DNA of 64,000 bases from Burkholderia ambifaria AMMD. Its GTDB lineage: Bacteria; Pseudomonadota; Gammaproteobacteria; Burkholderiales; Burkholderiaceae. Under the pieces are notes generated by a model. It saw only the letters and a list, made by a program, of their open reading frames with translations. It was not told the DNA's origin and searched no databases. Of the stretch, positions 9,237-18,093 are shown in pieces. The stretch is from NCBI RefSeq assembly GCF_000203915.1, contig NC_008391.1, positions 2,108,001 to 2,172,000 on the forward strand, in the 5' to 3' direction. The number at the start of each line of letters is the position of its first letter. Position 1 is the first letter of the stretch. The translations under genes were made by a program, and so were the position numbers.

Positions 9237-9494
9237 GGTGATTCCTCTCCTGAGACGTGACGATCCGTTCGCGGACGGGAATGCCACACACCTTAGCGTC
9301 GATCCGGAATAGGCGACCAATTAATATTTATGTCCGACTCATACGATTCGACTAATGAATGGGGTGGCAAGCCATAGCCAGCGCGGAAGGCGCGCGACGC
9401 GGTGCGTGTCGCACGATTTGCATCGTATCGATGGGCTTGAACTTGATGCACCAAAGGTGCGCGCACGATGACTGCACCGGGTATGTGCATCAGG

Positions 9495-9524
9495 AAAAAC
9501 GGCGTATCGGGCCCGATACGCCGT
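9495..9524 (-). terminator. Intrinsic terminator of the NDH-2 gene
   Basis: A perfect 26-base palindrome (9499-9524, arms ACGGCGTATCGGG/CCCGATACGCCGT) is followed on the minus strand by a run of T's. It lies 28 bases after the NDH-2 stop codon. Confidence 0.85.
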
Positions 9525-9552
9525 CATGCGATGCCGTGTGCGAACCAACTGA

Positions 9553-10911
9553 TCAGTGCAGCTTGATCGACGGCTGGTTGCGGCTTTGCAGCCAGTGGCT
9601 CAGCGACTGGAACAGTGCGCGCTTCAGTCCGTACACGCTGAACAGGTGCTTGCGGTACAGGAACTTGTACAGCCCGATCGCGGCGAGCCCGTCGACGATC
9701 AGCGAGCGCGAACGCACGCCGAGGTCGCCCTGATACACGGCGCCGGCCTGGCCGAGCGACACGACGGTGCCCGCGTCGCGGAACGTGAAGCCCGCGACGG
9801 GCTTGCCGGCGAGGCGCCGCGCGAGCGCTTCGCCGAGGTACACGGCCTGCTGGTGCGCGACCTGCGCGCGCGGCGGCAGGAAACCGCTCGCATCGGCCGA
9901 CGGGCACGCGGCGCAGTCACCGAACGCATACACATGCGGATCGTCGGGCGTCTGCAGCGTATCGGTCACGATCACCTGGTTCGACCGGTTGAGCGCGATG
10001 TCGCCGAGTTCCCGCAGGATCGCGGGGCCCGCGACGCCGGCCGCCCAGATCGTGATGTCGCTCGCGAGTCGCTCGCCGGTTGCGGTGGTGACCGCATCCG
10101 CGCCGACTTCCGCGACGCGCGTATCCGTCAGCACGTCGACGTTCAGCGTGCGCAACTGCGCGTGCATCCTGGCCGACAGCCGTGCGTCGAGCGCCGGCAG
10201 GATGCGCGGGCCGCCTTCGATCAGGCGGATGTGCACGTCGCGTGCGGACACCAGCGCCTTGAAGCGATACGTCGTCAGCTGCTGGATCGCGTGGCGCAGC
10301 GCCGCGGCCAGTTCGACGCCCGTCGCGCCCGCGCCGATCACGTTGATGCAGATCGGTGCCGCGGGTCGCGCCGGTTGCTGCTCGGCCACATGGTTCGCCT
10401 TCGTGCAGGCGGCGAGGAACTTGCGGCGGAAATCCTCGGCCTGGTCGAGGTTTTCGAGCGGCAACGCGTGGCGCGCGGCGCCCGGCACGTTGAAGAAGTT
10501 CGTCACGCTGCCGACGGCCAGCACGAGATCGTCGTAGCCGAGCGCGCGCTGCGGCAGGATCTCCGTGCCGTCCGCGTCCTGCACCGCGGCGATCGTCGCC
10601 GTGCGTGCCGCGCGGTCGACCCGGTGCAGCGCGCCCTGCACGAAGCGAAAGCCGTGGCGCTTCGCCTGCGCCGCGTATTCGATCGTGTGCGACGCCGGAT
10701 CGCGATGGCCGGACGCGGCTTCGTGCAGCAGCGGCTTCCAGAAGTGCGTCGGATAGCGGTCGACGAGCACGACGTCGGCTTGCCCGCGGCGGCCCAACGT
10801 GTCGCCGAGGCGCGTGGCGAGCTGCAGGCCGCCGGCGCCGCCGCCGACGATCACGATGCGCGGCACGCGCGGTGCGCGATCCGTTGCAAGGGTAGGCGTG
10901 ATGTTGTCCAT
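9553..10911 (-). CDS. ndh: Type II NADH dehydrogenase (NDH-2)
   Basis: A 452-residue flavoprotein that oxidises NADH and reduces membrane quinone without pumping protons. The N-terminal FAD Rossmann motif is RIVIVGGGAGGLQLA. The central NAD(H)-binding motif is INVIGAGATGVELAAAL. The second FAD contact is DPHVYAFGDCAAC, followed by the quinone-site-like AQVAHQQAVYLGEAL. An amphipathic C-terminal region (ALFQSLSHWLQSRNQPS) fits peripheral membrane attachment. The ATG at 10911 has GGGAG at good spacing; an ATG 14 codons upstream is less likely. The gene is divergent from a LysR-type regulator 100 bp away, which probably controls it. A strong intrinsic terminator follows. Confidence 0.9.
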   Translation of the reverse strand: MDNITPTLATDRAPRVPRIVIVGGGAGGLQLATRLGDTLGRRGQADVVLVDRYPTHFWKPLLHEAASGHRDPASHTIEYAAQAKRHGFRFVQGALHRVDRAARTATIAAVQDADGTEILPQRALGYDDLVLAVGSVTNFFNVPGAARHALPLENLDQAEDFRRKFLAACTKANHVAEQQPARPAAPICINVIGAGATGVELAAALRHAIQQLTTYRFKALVSARDVHIRLIEGGPRILPALDARLSARMHAQLRTLNVDVLTDTRVAEVGADAVTTATGERLASDITIWAAGVAGPAILRELGDIALNRSNQVIVTDTLQTPDDPHVYAFGDCAACPSADASGFLPPRAQVAHQQAVYLGEALARRLAGKPVAGFTFRDAGTVVSLGQAGAVYQGDLGVRSRSLIVDGLAAIGLYKFLYRKHLFSVYGLKRALFQSLSHWLQSRNQPSIKLH

Positions 10912-10997
10912 GTTGTGGCTCCCGCTGATGACGATTCGGATGACATTGCTCAAGAACCGACGATATAGTTTCGAACCTACTAGAACAATTCAATGTT

Positions 10998-11026
10998 TAT
11001 AAGCGACTCATATGTATTCACTTATA
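10998..11026. promoter_or_regulatory. Inverted repeat TATAAG-N17-CTTATA over the LysR start
   Basis: Arms at 10998-11003 and 11021-11026 are exactly complementary and centred on the ATG of the LysR-type gene, in the 100-bp divergent spacer with ndh. The left arm could also serve as a -10 element. Binding here could block translation initiation or transcription of the regulator. This is an autoregulatory site candidate only. Confidence 0.35.
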
Positions 11027-11965
11027 GGAAAGACCGCGACGTTCCGGCAGCTGAAGGCGCTGGACATGATTGCGCGGCTCGGCAGCGTGTCGCGCGCGGC
11101 CGAGGAGCTGAACCTGACGCAGCCGGCCGTGTCGCTGCAGGTTCGCCTGCTCGAGCAGGCGGTGGGCGCCGCGCTGCTGCAGCGGGTGGGGCGCGGCGTG
11201 CAGCTCACCGCGGCCGGTGAAATCGTGTCGCGCTATGCGCGCGAGATCCTCCATCTGTGGAGCGAGGCCGGCGACGAAGTGGCCGCGCTGACGGGTGATC
11301 TCGGCGGCACGCTGCGGATCGGCGCGATCACGACGGCCGAGTACCTGATCCCGCCGCTGCTGGTGAAGTTCACCGCGACGCGCCCGCACGTGAAGACGTA
11401 TTTCAAGGTCGGCAATCGCGACGACATCATCCGCATGCTCGCGACGCATGAAATCGATCTCGCGGTGATGGGCAGCGCGCCGAAGGAACTGCGCACGCAC
11501 GCGGTCGAGTTCGCGAAGCATCCGATGGTGTTCGTCGCCGCGCCCGGTCATCCGCTGATGCAGCGCAAGCGCGTCGCGCTGAAGGATCTCGAATCCGCGC
11601 ACCTGCTCGTGCGCGAGCGCGGCGCGGGGACGCGCTCGACCGTCGAGAGCCTGTTCAAGACGTCCGGCTACCGCTTTCATGTGGGCTCCGAACTGTCGAG
11701 CAACGAGGCGATCAAGCAGATGGCCGAAGCGGGGCTCGGCATCGCGTTCCTGTCGTTGCACGCGTGTGCACTCGAGCTGCGCACCGGGCTGCTCGGGCAA
11801 TTGCCGTTTCCGGGCAATCCGATCGTGCGCGAGTGGTACGTGATCACGCTCGCCGACCGGCGGATCTCGCAGGTGACGGGGCTGTTTCGCGATTTCCTGA
11901 TCAAGCAGGGCGCGCCGGTGATCGACGGCGCGACGGTCGCGTCGCACGAACGGCGACGCAAGTAG
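11012..11965 (+). CDS. LysR-type regulator, CbbR-like
   Basis: A 317-residue LysR-family transcription factor. The winged helix-turn-helix occupies residues about 8-65 (FRQLKALDMIARLGSVSRAA then LNLTQPAVSLQVRLLE), followed by a linker helix and a periplasmic-binding-protein-like effector domain that starts near GTLRIGAITTAEYLIPPLL. The overall sequence resembles CbbR-type regulators, but no Calvin-cycle genes are nearby. Divergence from ndh suggests it regulates that gene, perhaps in response to NADH or redox state. No clear Shine-Dalgarno precedes the ATG at 11012. Confidence 0.88.
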   Translation: MYSLIGKTATFRQLKALDMIARLGSVSRAAEELNLTQPAVSLQVRLLEQAVGAALLQRVGRGVQLTAAGEIVSRYAREILHLWSEAGDEVAALTGDLGGTLRIGAITTAEYLIPPLLVKFTATRPHVKTYFKVGNRDDIIRMLATHEIDLAVMGSAPKELRTHAVEFAKHPMVFVAAPGHPLMQRKRVALKDLESAHLLVRERGAGTRSTVESLFKTSGYRFHVGSELSSNEAIKQMAEAGLGIAFLSLHACALELRTGLLGQLPFPGNPIVREWYVITLADRRISQVTGLFRDFLIKQGAPVIDGATVASHERRRK

Positions 11966-12004
11966 GCGGATCAAGCCCGCGCGTGACGCCGTGCGTGTCG
12001 ACCG

Positions 12005-12202
12005 TCAGACGAGCCCGAAGTCGTCGTTGCTGTCGGGAATCGATGCGAGCAGCCGTTCGAGCCGGTACCAGCCGATCATGCGCAGGCACCACAACGCGAT
12101 ACCGATCCGATCGTGACGCGGCGCGGGCCGGGCAGGGCGGCATGCGCCGCGGGACGGTGAAGCGGTGGTGAACGCCGCGCGTTGCGGGCAGTAATGGGGC
12201 AT
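12005..12202 (-). CDS. Small hypothetical protein divergent from AraC regulator
   Basis: A 65-residue basic protein of unknown function. The start at 12202 is well supported by a CGGAGA Shine-Dalgarno at standard spacing. The N-terminal half is Ser/Arg/Pro-rich. The C-terminal half (LWCLRMIGWYRLERLLASIP) could form an amphipathic helix, and the acidic tail ends SNDDFGLV. Codon use resembles that of neighbouring real genes. It faces away from the AraC-type gene with 192 bp between starts, so it may be that regulator's target. I do not recognise the family. Confidence 0.6.
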   Translation of the reverse strand: MPHYCPQRAAFTTASPSRGACRPARPAPRHDRIGIALWCLRMIGWYRLERLLASIPDSNDDFGLV

Positions 12203-12394
12203 GACGGTCTCCGGAAGTGTCGGATGAGGCCATCGTAAGCGGCGCCGCGCCCGTCGGCGCGCACGCAAGGATGGGCCGGAGCAGAAACGGATGATCATTT
12301 TTCCGCGTGGCGCGGGAATGGCCGTGCAAGCCCGGCGAGCGGCCGGAAAAAGCGTCACAATGCGCGTTCGACCCACGACTGGTGGAGCAGAACC

Positions 12395-13300
12395 ATGAGC
12401 GATCCGATTCCCGCCGCGCCGACCGACAACGGCGTGCCGGTCAGCCTGCGCTCGAGCCGCGGGCGTGGCTGGCATGGCTTCGGCGCGTCGCTGCTGGAGA
12501 TTCGCGCGGGCACGTACCGGATCCCGGCCGCCGAGCATCACCGCATCGGCGTGCATATCGGCTCGCCCGTGCGCGCGGATTGCGTGTGCGACGGCGCCCG
12601 CGTGTCGCGCATCCAGGCGCATGGTGACGTCGACGTGATTCCCGCCGGCCTGCCGGGCGAATGGACCGACAGCGCCGACTGCCGGATCCTGCACATCGCG
12701 CTCAGCGATACGTTCGTGCGGCGCACGTTCGACCAGCTCGAGCTGAAGCCGTCGCAGGCGCAAATCCGCCGCCGGCTGCAGGTGCGCGATCCGCGGCTGC
12801 AGCACATCGCATGGGCGATGGCCGCCGAACTCGAAGCGGAAGACGCGTCGGACCCGCTCTATGCTGAGAGCCTGTGCACCGCACTCGTCGCACGGCTGGC
12901 CGACAGCCAGCCGGCATTCCGCGAGCACCGGCGTACGCTCGCGCCGAAGGCGGCGGCGCGCGTGATCGACTATGTCGAGGCCAACCTCGAGCGCCGCATG
13001 ACGCTCGCCGAACTCGCGGCGCTCGTGTCGATCAGCGTGCCGCATTTCAAGGTGCTGTTTCGCGAGACGCTCGGGATGCCGGTGCATCAGTACGTGGTGC
13101 GGCGCCGGGTCGAGCGCGCGAAGGCGTTGTTGCTCGAAGGCCGGCTCGGCATCAGCCAGATCGCGCTCGAAGCCGGTTTCGCGCATCAGAGCCACATGGC
13201 GCACTGGATGAATCGCGTGCTGGGCGCGACGCCGACGGAGATCGCGCGGTCGGGCGCGCGCGGTGGGCTGCGGCTCGCTTACGACGGCGAGGACCGTTGA
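12395..13300 (+). CDS. AraC-family transcriptional regulator
   Basis: A 301-residue regulator. The N-terminal ~180 residues form a cupin-like sensing domain (HHRIGVHIGSPV, GDVDVIPAGLPGEW). The C-terminal two-helix-turn-helix domain contains LAALVSISVPHFKVLFRETL and GISQIALEAGFAHQSHMAHW, followed by the family-typical LGATPTEI. A GGAGCAG ribosome site precedes the ATG at 12395. The ligand is unknown. It lies between a divergent small gene and a downstream NmrA-like gene that has its own promoter and operator. Confidence 0.9.
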   Translation: MSDPIPAAPTDNGVPVSLRSSRGRGWHGFGASLLEIRAGTYRIPAAEHHRIGVHIGSPVRADCVCDGARVSRIQAHGDVDVIPAGLPGEWTDSADCRILHIALSDTFVRRTFDQLELKPSQAQIRRRLQVRDPRLQHIAWAMAAELEAEDASDPLYAESLCTALVARLADSQPAFREHRRTLAPKAAARVIDYVEANLERRMTLAELAALVSISVPHFKVLFRETLGMPVHQYVVRRRVERAKALLLEGRLGISQIALEAGFAHQSHMAHWMNRVLGATPTEIARSGARGGLRLAYDGEDR

Positions 13301-13381
13301 TCGACCGTCGCGCGAGATGGGTTCTCCACGCGGGCGCCGATCGGCGAGTCTACGCTCCATCAGACGTAGGACCGCTCCAGC

Positions 13382-13411
13382 TTGGCCGGCAATGCCCGGT
13401 TAGTCTCTAAT
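13382..13411 (+). promoter_or_regulatory. Predicted sigma-70 promoter of the NmrA-like gene
   Basis: TTGGCC (13382-13387), an 18-base spacer and TCTAAT (13406-13411, five of six matches to consensus). The start point would fall just before the palindrome at 13421, leaving a leader of about 165 bases. Confidence 0.45.
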
Positions 13412-13420
13412 CCAAGCCGA

Positions 13421-13443
13421 TTGTCCAACGGCCTGTTGGACAA
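13421..13443. promoter_or_regulatory. Operator-like perfect inverted repeat
   Basis: TTGTCCAAC, five bases, GTTGGACAA: a perfect 9-bp inverted repeat immediately downstream of the predicted promoter. The size and symmetry suit a dimeric TetR-, MarR- or HxlR-type repressor. The adjacent AraC regulator usually recognises direct repeats, so the cognate factor may lie elsewhere. Confidence 0.55.
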
Positions 13444-13583
13444 TACCGGGTCCTGCCATGCAGCGGACATCGTCGGCAATCGCCAAAACCGTCATCCGTT
13501 CCTGTCCGGGGCATCCGTCTGTGCGCGCCACGTTGGCCGCGCGTGCCGACAATCACCTCACCTTCATCCACCAGGAGCGGATC

Positions 13584-14471
13584 GTGTTCGTGATTTTCGG
13601 AGCATCAGGCAACGTCGGCTTGTGGACCGTGACGACCTTGCGCCAGGCAGGCCATCCCGTGCGCGCGGTCCTGCGCGACGCAGGCCATCGTGAACGTTTC
13701 GCACAGCTCGGCTGTGACGTGGCGATCGCCGACCTGACGGACGCGCGCGCGGTCGCCGCCGTGATCGATGGCGCGCAGGCCGTGCAGATGCTGTGTCCGG
13801 TGCCCGTCGCCGACAGCGACCCGGCCGCGACGATGGCGCGGACGATCGACATCGTGACCGGCGCACTCGCCGCGAACCCGCCGCCGGCGCTGCTCGCGCT
13901 GTCGGACTACGGCGCGGAGCGCGATGGCAACACGGGCATCACGCGGCTCTTTCATTATCTCGAGGAACGGCTGAAAACGGTCCCGACGCAACTCACGCTG
14001 CTGCGCTCGGCAGAACACCTGCAGAACTGGACACGCGTGTTGCCCGTCGCGCTCGGGACCGGCGTGCTACCGAGCTTTCATCATCCGGTCGACAAGCTGT
14101 TCCCGACAGTCTGGGCGCCCGACGTGGGCGTCGCGGCGGCGCGGCTGCTGCTCGATCGGACCGAAGCGGGCAACGGGGCACGTATCGTCAGCATCGAAGG
14201 ACCGCGGCGCGTGAGTGTGCGGGAGATCGCCGACACGCTTGCCGCGAAAGCCAATCGGGAGATCGTCGCGTGCGAACTGCCGCGCGATGCATGGACCGCG
14301 ACGCTGTTGCGCGCGGGGCTCAGCGAACGTCATGCACAACTGATCGTCGATCTGTACGACGTGCACAACGCGGGGCAGATCGATGTCGAGGCCGGTGTGT
14401 CGGAGCGGGTGTACGGCACGACGACACCGGCGGAGGCGCTCGCCGCGCTGGTGCGCGAACACGCGCGGTGA
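13584..14471 (+). CDS. NmrA-like NAD(P)-binding protein
   Basis: A 295-residue atypical short-chain dehydrogenase of the NmrA/isoflavone-reductase-like group. The N-terminal Rossmann motif is VIFGASGNVGLWT, with strand-2 arginines (RAVLRDAGHRER) that would favour NADP(H). Such proteins act either as quinone or ketone reductases or as redox sensors, and the sequence does not decide between them. A GTG start at 13584 has AGGAGC at good spacing; an ATG at 13458 in the same frame would add a poor 42-residue extension. It follows its own promoter and a 23-bp palindromic operator candidate. Confidence 0.82.
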   Translation: MFVIFGASGNVGLWTVTTLRQAGHPVRAVLRDAGHRERFAQLGCDVAIADLTDARAVAAVIDGAQAVQMLCPVPVADSDPAATMARTIDIVTGALAANPPPALLALSDYGAERDGNTGITRLFHYLEERLKTVPTQLTLLRSAEHLQNWTRVLPVALGTGVLPSFHHPVDKLFPTVWAPDVGVAAARLLLDRTEAGNGARIVSIEGPRRVSVREIADTLAAKANREIVACELPRDAWTATLLRAGLSERHAQLIVDLYDVHNAGQIDVEAGVSERVYGTTTPAEALAALVREHAR

Positions 14472-14505
14472 GCCACGCGGCGGCCGAAGCCGCGCGCGAT
14501 GCGCG

Positions 14506-15708
14506 TTACGCCTGCCGCCGCACCCGGCTCAATACCGCATACGCGATGGACCCGATCACGATCCCCCAGAACGCGGAACCGAGCCCGAGCCATGTCATCC
14601 CCGATGCGGTCGCGAGGAACGTGATCACCGACGCTTCGCGATGATCCTCGTCCTCGAAGATGCCGTGCACGTTCGCGCCGATCGCGCCGATCAGCGCGAG
14701 CCCCGCAAGGATCGCGACGAAGGCCTTCGGCAACGCGAAGAACAGCGTGACGATCGTTCCCGCGAAAAGCCCGCCGATCAGGTAGAACACGCCGTTCGCG
14801 AGGCCCGCGATATAGCGCCGGTCCGGATCCTCGTGCGAGTCCTTGCCGGTGCAGAGCGCCGCGGTGATCGCCGCGACGACGATCGTGATCCCGCCGAAGC
14901 ACGCGACGACGAGCGACATCACGCTGGTCGTGGTGATGATCGGCCGGGCGCTCGTGTGATAGCCCGACACGCGCAGGATCGTCATGCCCGGCAGGAACTG
15001 GCCGGTGAGACTGACGACGACGAGCGGCAGCGCGAGGCTGAGCGTGGTGCCGAGCGTCCATTCGGGCGCGATGAAGATCGGCCGCGCGATGCTCGGCGAC
15101 ACGCTCCCGAGCTGCGTCATGCCGAGCAGCGTCGCGAGTGCCGCGCCCGTCAGCAGCACGAGCACGATGCTGTAGCGCGGCAGCAGGCGCTTGAAGATCA
15201 CGTAGGCCGCGATCATTCCGAACCCGAGCACCGGCTGCGCGGTCGCGGCGGAGAACGCGTGCATGCCGAACGGCAGCAGGATACCGGCCATCATCCCGCA
15301 GGCGATGCCGCGCGGAATGTGACGCACGAGCCGGTCGAAATAGCCGGTGATGCCGATCACGAGGATGATCAGCGCGGCCGTGATGTACGCGCCGACGGCC
15401 TGGTTCAGCGTCAGTTGCGGAAAGAGGCCGACGAGCAGCGCGGTGCCGGGCGCCGACCACGCGGTCACGACCGGCACCTTCAGCTTCCAGCTCGCGAACA
15501 CCCCCGACACACCCGCGCCGATCGAGATCGCCCAGACCCACGACGTCACCATCGCGTTGGACGCATGCGCGGCCTGCGACGCCTGGAAGAAGATCGCGAG
15601 CGGGCCCGCATAGGAAATCAGCACCGCGAGAAAGCCCGCGGTGATCGCGGAGACGGACCAGTCGTTGCCGATCGAGCGGATCGCGCCGGGCGAGGTGTTC
15701 GGTTGCAT
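14506..15708 (-). CDS. benE: BenE-family benzoate/H+ symporter
   Basis: A 400-residue inner-membrane protein with about 11-12 hydrophobic segments, for example ITAGFLAVLISYAGPLAIFF and AYITAALIILVIGITGYF. The sequence strongly resembles BenE transporters, which import benzoate with protons for the benzoate degradation pathway (WSAPGTALL, GIACGMMAGILLPFGM, LPGMTILR). No ben catabolic genes are visible nearby, so substrate is inferred from family only. It is convergent with the NmrA-like gene, with 34 bp between stops. Confidence 0.85.
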   Translation of the reverse strand: MQPNTSPGAIRSIGNDWSVSAITAGFLAVLISYAGPLAIFFQASQAAHASNAMVTSWVWAISIGAGVSGVFASWKLKVPVVTAWSAPGTALLVGLFPQLTLNQAVGAYITAALIILVIGITGYFDRLVRHIPRGIACGMMAGILLPFGMHAFSAATAQPVLGFGMIAAYVIFKRLLPRYSIVLVLLTGAALATLLGMTQLGSVSPSIARPIFIAPEWTLGTTLSLALPLVVVSLTGQFLPGMTILRVSGYHTSARPIITTTSVMSLVVACFGGITIVVAAITAALCTGKDSHEDPDRRYIAGLANGVFYLIGGLFAGTIVTLFFALPKAFVAILAGLALIGAIGANVHGIFEDEDHREASVITFLATASGMTWLGLGSAFWGIVIGSIAYAVLSRVRRQA

Positions 15709-15932
15709 CGTCGTAGGGGAGTGCGGCGCGCGGCCGGAAGGCTGAGCCGGGGCGAATGATTGTTGGAAGCCCCGGACGAGCCGTCATTCTGCGCATTGCC
15801 GATGGAATTGGCAATTCGCCGATGAGGGGCGATATTGTCGGCTTTTCGTAAGGAATGTGGCGCGGCCGGATGGCCTTGCCGGTGCGCGGTCGACTCGGGC
15901 GGCGTCACGATGCAGCACGGCCCGAGCGCGCA

Positions 15933-16958
15933 TCACGTACTGATCTGAAGATAGCCGTCGATAGCGGCCACCGTCGCGCCGCTGCCGGTCGACAGCGACG
16001 CCGTGCCCTGGTCGAACGGATGCACGGGCGTGTCGGTCGGCGTCCACGCGTGGCGCGCCAGCAATTCGCGATACCCGCCGCGAATCACGAAGCCGCCGCA
16101 TTTTTCCGCGTACGCGTCGCGCCGCATCCGGTACGCGCGCGGCAGGTCGTACCACGGCAGCTTCGGCAGGTCGTGATGCACGAGGTGATAGTTGTTGTTC
16201 AGGTACAGCAGCCGCATCGCGAAGCCGGCTTCGTTGATTACGATGCGCGCCTTCGGATGTCGCGCCGCGCGGTGCTCGAACAGCGAACGGATCATCGCGA
16301 GCGACAGCGCGGGCCACGTGACCGCCAGCAGGTAGTACCACCACGGCACGCCGATTGCCCATTGCAACCATGCGAGCAGCGCGACCACGCAGGCGGCGTG
16401 CGTGATCCACATCCGCAGATAGCGGAAGTCGCCGCGCCGGAATGTGCGGAACGTGTCGATGAACATCGCGATGACGCTCATGGGCGGCCCGAACACGAGC
16501 CGTCCGACGAAAGTGGTGCGCGCAACCGTCAGTGCGCGACGCCAGCGCGGCAGCCGCGCCCACTGCTCGCGCGACACATAGTTCGTTTCCGGATCGACGC
16601 CCGGTACGGTCAGGTCCTCGTCGCGGTGATGATCGAGGTGCGTGTCGCGGTACAGCGTGTACGGATACCAGATCGTCAGCGGCGGATAGCCGAGCAGCCG
16701 GTTCACGAACGCGGAACGCGTCGGATGGCCGTGCAGCAGCTCGTGCTGCAGCGACATGTGCCACGCGCCGAGCAGGATCAGCGGCGGCGTCGCGGCCGCG
16801 AGCGGCAGGCGTTCGGCGCGCACGAGCAGCAGCACGGCGAGCCAGCCGCCGTAGATCGCGGCGACCAGCAGCCAGGTCGGCCACTCGATGCGGGCGGTGA
16901 AGCGTGCGTCGAGCCTGGCGATCGCGCGCGCGTGGTCGACGTCGAAGTATTCGGCCAT
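15933..16958 (-). CDS. Membrane fatty acid desaturase family protein
   Basis: A 341-residue integral membrane di-iron enzyme. The three histidine clusters that bind the metals are visible: HELLHGH, HLDHH and HLVHHD. Four hydrophobic stretches (for example TWLLVAAIYGGWLAVLLLV, YYLLAVTWPALSLAMIRSL) fit the family topology. It probably introduces a double bond or hydroxyl into membrane acyl chains, or oxidises a related lipid; the exact substrate is not readable. The divergent upstream region (16959-17264) holds a 27-bp palindrome that may serve as an operator. Confidence 0.85.
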   Translation of the reverse strand: MAEYFDVDHARAIARLDARFTARIEWPTWLLVAAIYGGWLAVLLLVRAERLPLAAATPPLILLGAWHMSLQHELLHGHPTRSAFVNRLLGYPPLTIWYPYTLYRDTHLDHHRDEDLTVPGVDPETNYVSREQWARLPRWRRALTVARTTFVGRLVFGPPMSVIAMFIDTFRTFRRGDFRYLRMWITHAACVVALLAWLQWAIGVPWWYYLLAVTWPALSLAMIRSLFEHRAARHPKARIVINEAGFAMRLLYLNNNYHLVHHDLPKLPWYDLPRAYRMRRDAYAEKCGGFVIRGGYRELLARHAWTPTDTPVHPFDQGTASLSTGSGATVAAIDGYLQIST

Positions 16959-17150
16959 GGTGCTGAAGCGGGATGAAACGGGTAGTGCGGGCGATGCGGG
17001 GAAGCGGACGAGCGCGCCGGTGCGGGGCGCGATGCGATGGGCCGACAGACGTCGCGGCTCGCGGTCGACCGCTACAGCGGCATGCGACCGCGTTGCGACA
17101 GTGGAACGCTAACCGGGCCGCATCGTCAGGCCAACCAAGCAATTCGCATT

Positions 17151-17177
17151 TGCTTATCGGTGCGCGACCGATAAGCA
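17151..17177. promoter_or_regulatory. 27-bp palindrome between divergent desaturase and PhnD-like genes
   Basis: TGCTTATCGGT, five bases, ACCGATAAGCA: a perfect 11-bp inverted repeat in the 306-bp divergent spacer. No T-run flanks it, and it lies 193 bp before the desaturase start and 88 bp before the other start. An operator is likelier than a terminator. Otherwise 16959-17264 shows nothing I can name. Confidence 0.5.
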
Positions 17178-17264
17178 TTGGCAGCCACCGCCGCGTGCCG
17201 AACCTTGCGGAAATATGGGCGAGCCGGCTTTCTCCCGGGCACCATCGATGCGTAGAATGCGCGC

Positions 17265-18089
17265 ATGAGCCAATGGATCGCCGGACTGCCGATGTACAAC
17301 GTGACGCCGCGCCACGCCGCACTGTGGCGCGCGTTGCTGCGTGACGCGCTCGACGCATTCGCGCGCACCGGCGGGCCTGCCGGCGTCGTGCTGCTGGATG
17401 AACCTTTCGGCGATCTGCACGCGCTGTGGCGGCGCAACGACCTGCTGTTGTCGCAGACGTGCGGCTATCCGTACCGGATGCGCGGCTTGCGCGATGCCGT
17501 GCACCTGATCGCGACGCCGGCTTTCGATGCGCCCGGCTGCGACGGCGCGCGCTACAGCAGCGTGCTTGCCGTGTCGGCGCGCGTGCATGCGGGCGGTGCG
17601 ACGACGCTGGCGGCGTGTCGCGGATTGCGGGCTGCATTCAACGGCGACGATTCGCACAGCGGGATGAATGCGTTCCGGCATGCGGTCGCGCCGCATGCGC
17701 ATGACGGACGTTTCTTCGGTTCGGTCGTGTCGTTCGGCTCGCACCTGAACGTGCTGCGCGCGTTGGCGGCCGGCGACGCCGATTGCGCGGCGATCGACTG
17801 CGTGACGTTCGCGTACGTGCGCGATGCGCTGCCCGAGCTGTTGAACGAGATCCGGATCATCGGCATGACGGCGTCGGCGCCGGGGTTGCCGTTGATTGCG
17901 TCGAAGGCGCTGGAATGGGAGCGGGTGGAGGCGTTGCGGGATGCGCTCGATCACGCGGTCGCGGTCGATCCGGAACGGGCGAACGTGCTGCGGCTGAAGG
18001 GATTCGAGCGCCTGCCGCCGGGCGCGTACGACACGATTGCCCGGTTCGCGCGGGACGCAGCCGCGCAAGGGTATCCCGAGCTGGCGTGA
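17265..18089 (+). CDS. PhnD-like phosphonate/phosphite-binding domain protein without signal peptide
   Basis: A 274-residue protein with the fold of periplasmic phosphate/phosphonate-binding proteins (PhnD-like). Recognisable features are VVLLDEPFGDLHALWRRN, the central FNGDDSHSGMNAFR (the ligand-loop SxSG equivalent), FFGSVVSFGSHLNVLRAL and the DADCAAIDCVTF segment. There is no signal peptide or lipobox; the protein begins directly with MSQWIAGLPMYNVTPRH, so it is probably cytosolic and not part of a normal ABC importer. No transporter genes are adjacent. It may act as an intracellular sensor or enzyme domain. Confidence 0.72.
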   Translation: MSQWIAGLPMYNVTPRHAALWRALLRDALDAFARTGGPAGVVLLDEPFGDLHALWRRNDLLLSQTCGYPYRMRGLRDAVHLIATPAFDAPGCDGARYSSVLAVSARVHAGGATTLAACRGLRAAFNGDDSHSGMNAFRHAVAPHAHDGRFFGSVVSFGSHLNVLRALAAGDADCAAIDCVTFAYVRDALPELLNEIRIIGMTASAPGLPLIASKALEWERVEALRDALDHAVAVDPERANVLRLKGFERLPPGAYDTIARFARDAAAQGYPELA

Positions 18090-18093
18090 TGCG

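Noticed and set aside
17151..17177. Intrinsic terminator
   Set aside because: No T-run flanks the palindrome on either side, and it lies between divergent starts where no transcript needs ending.
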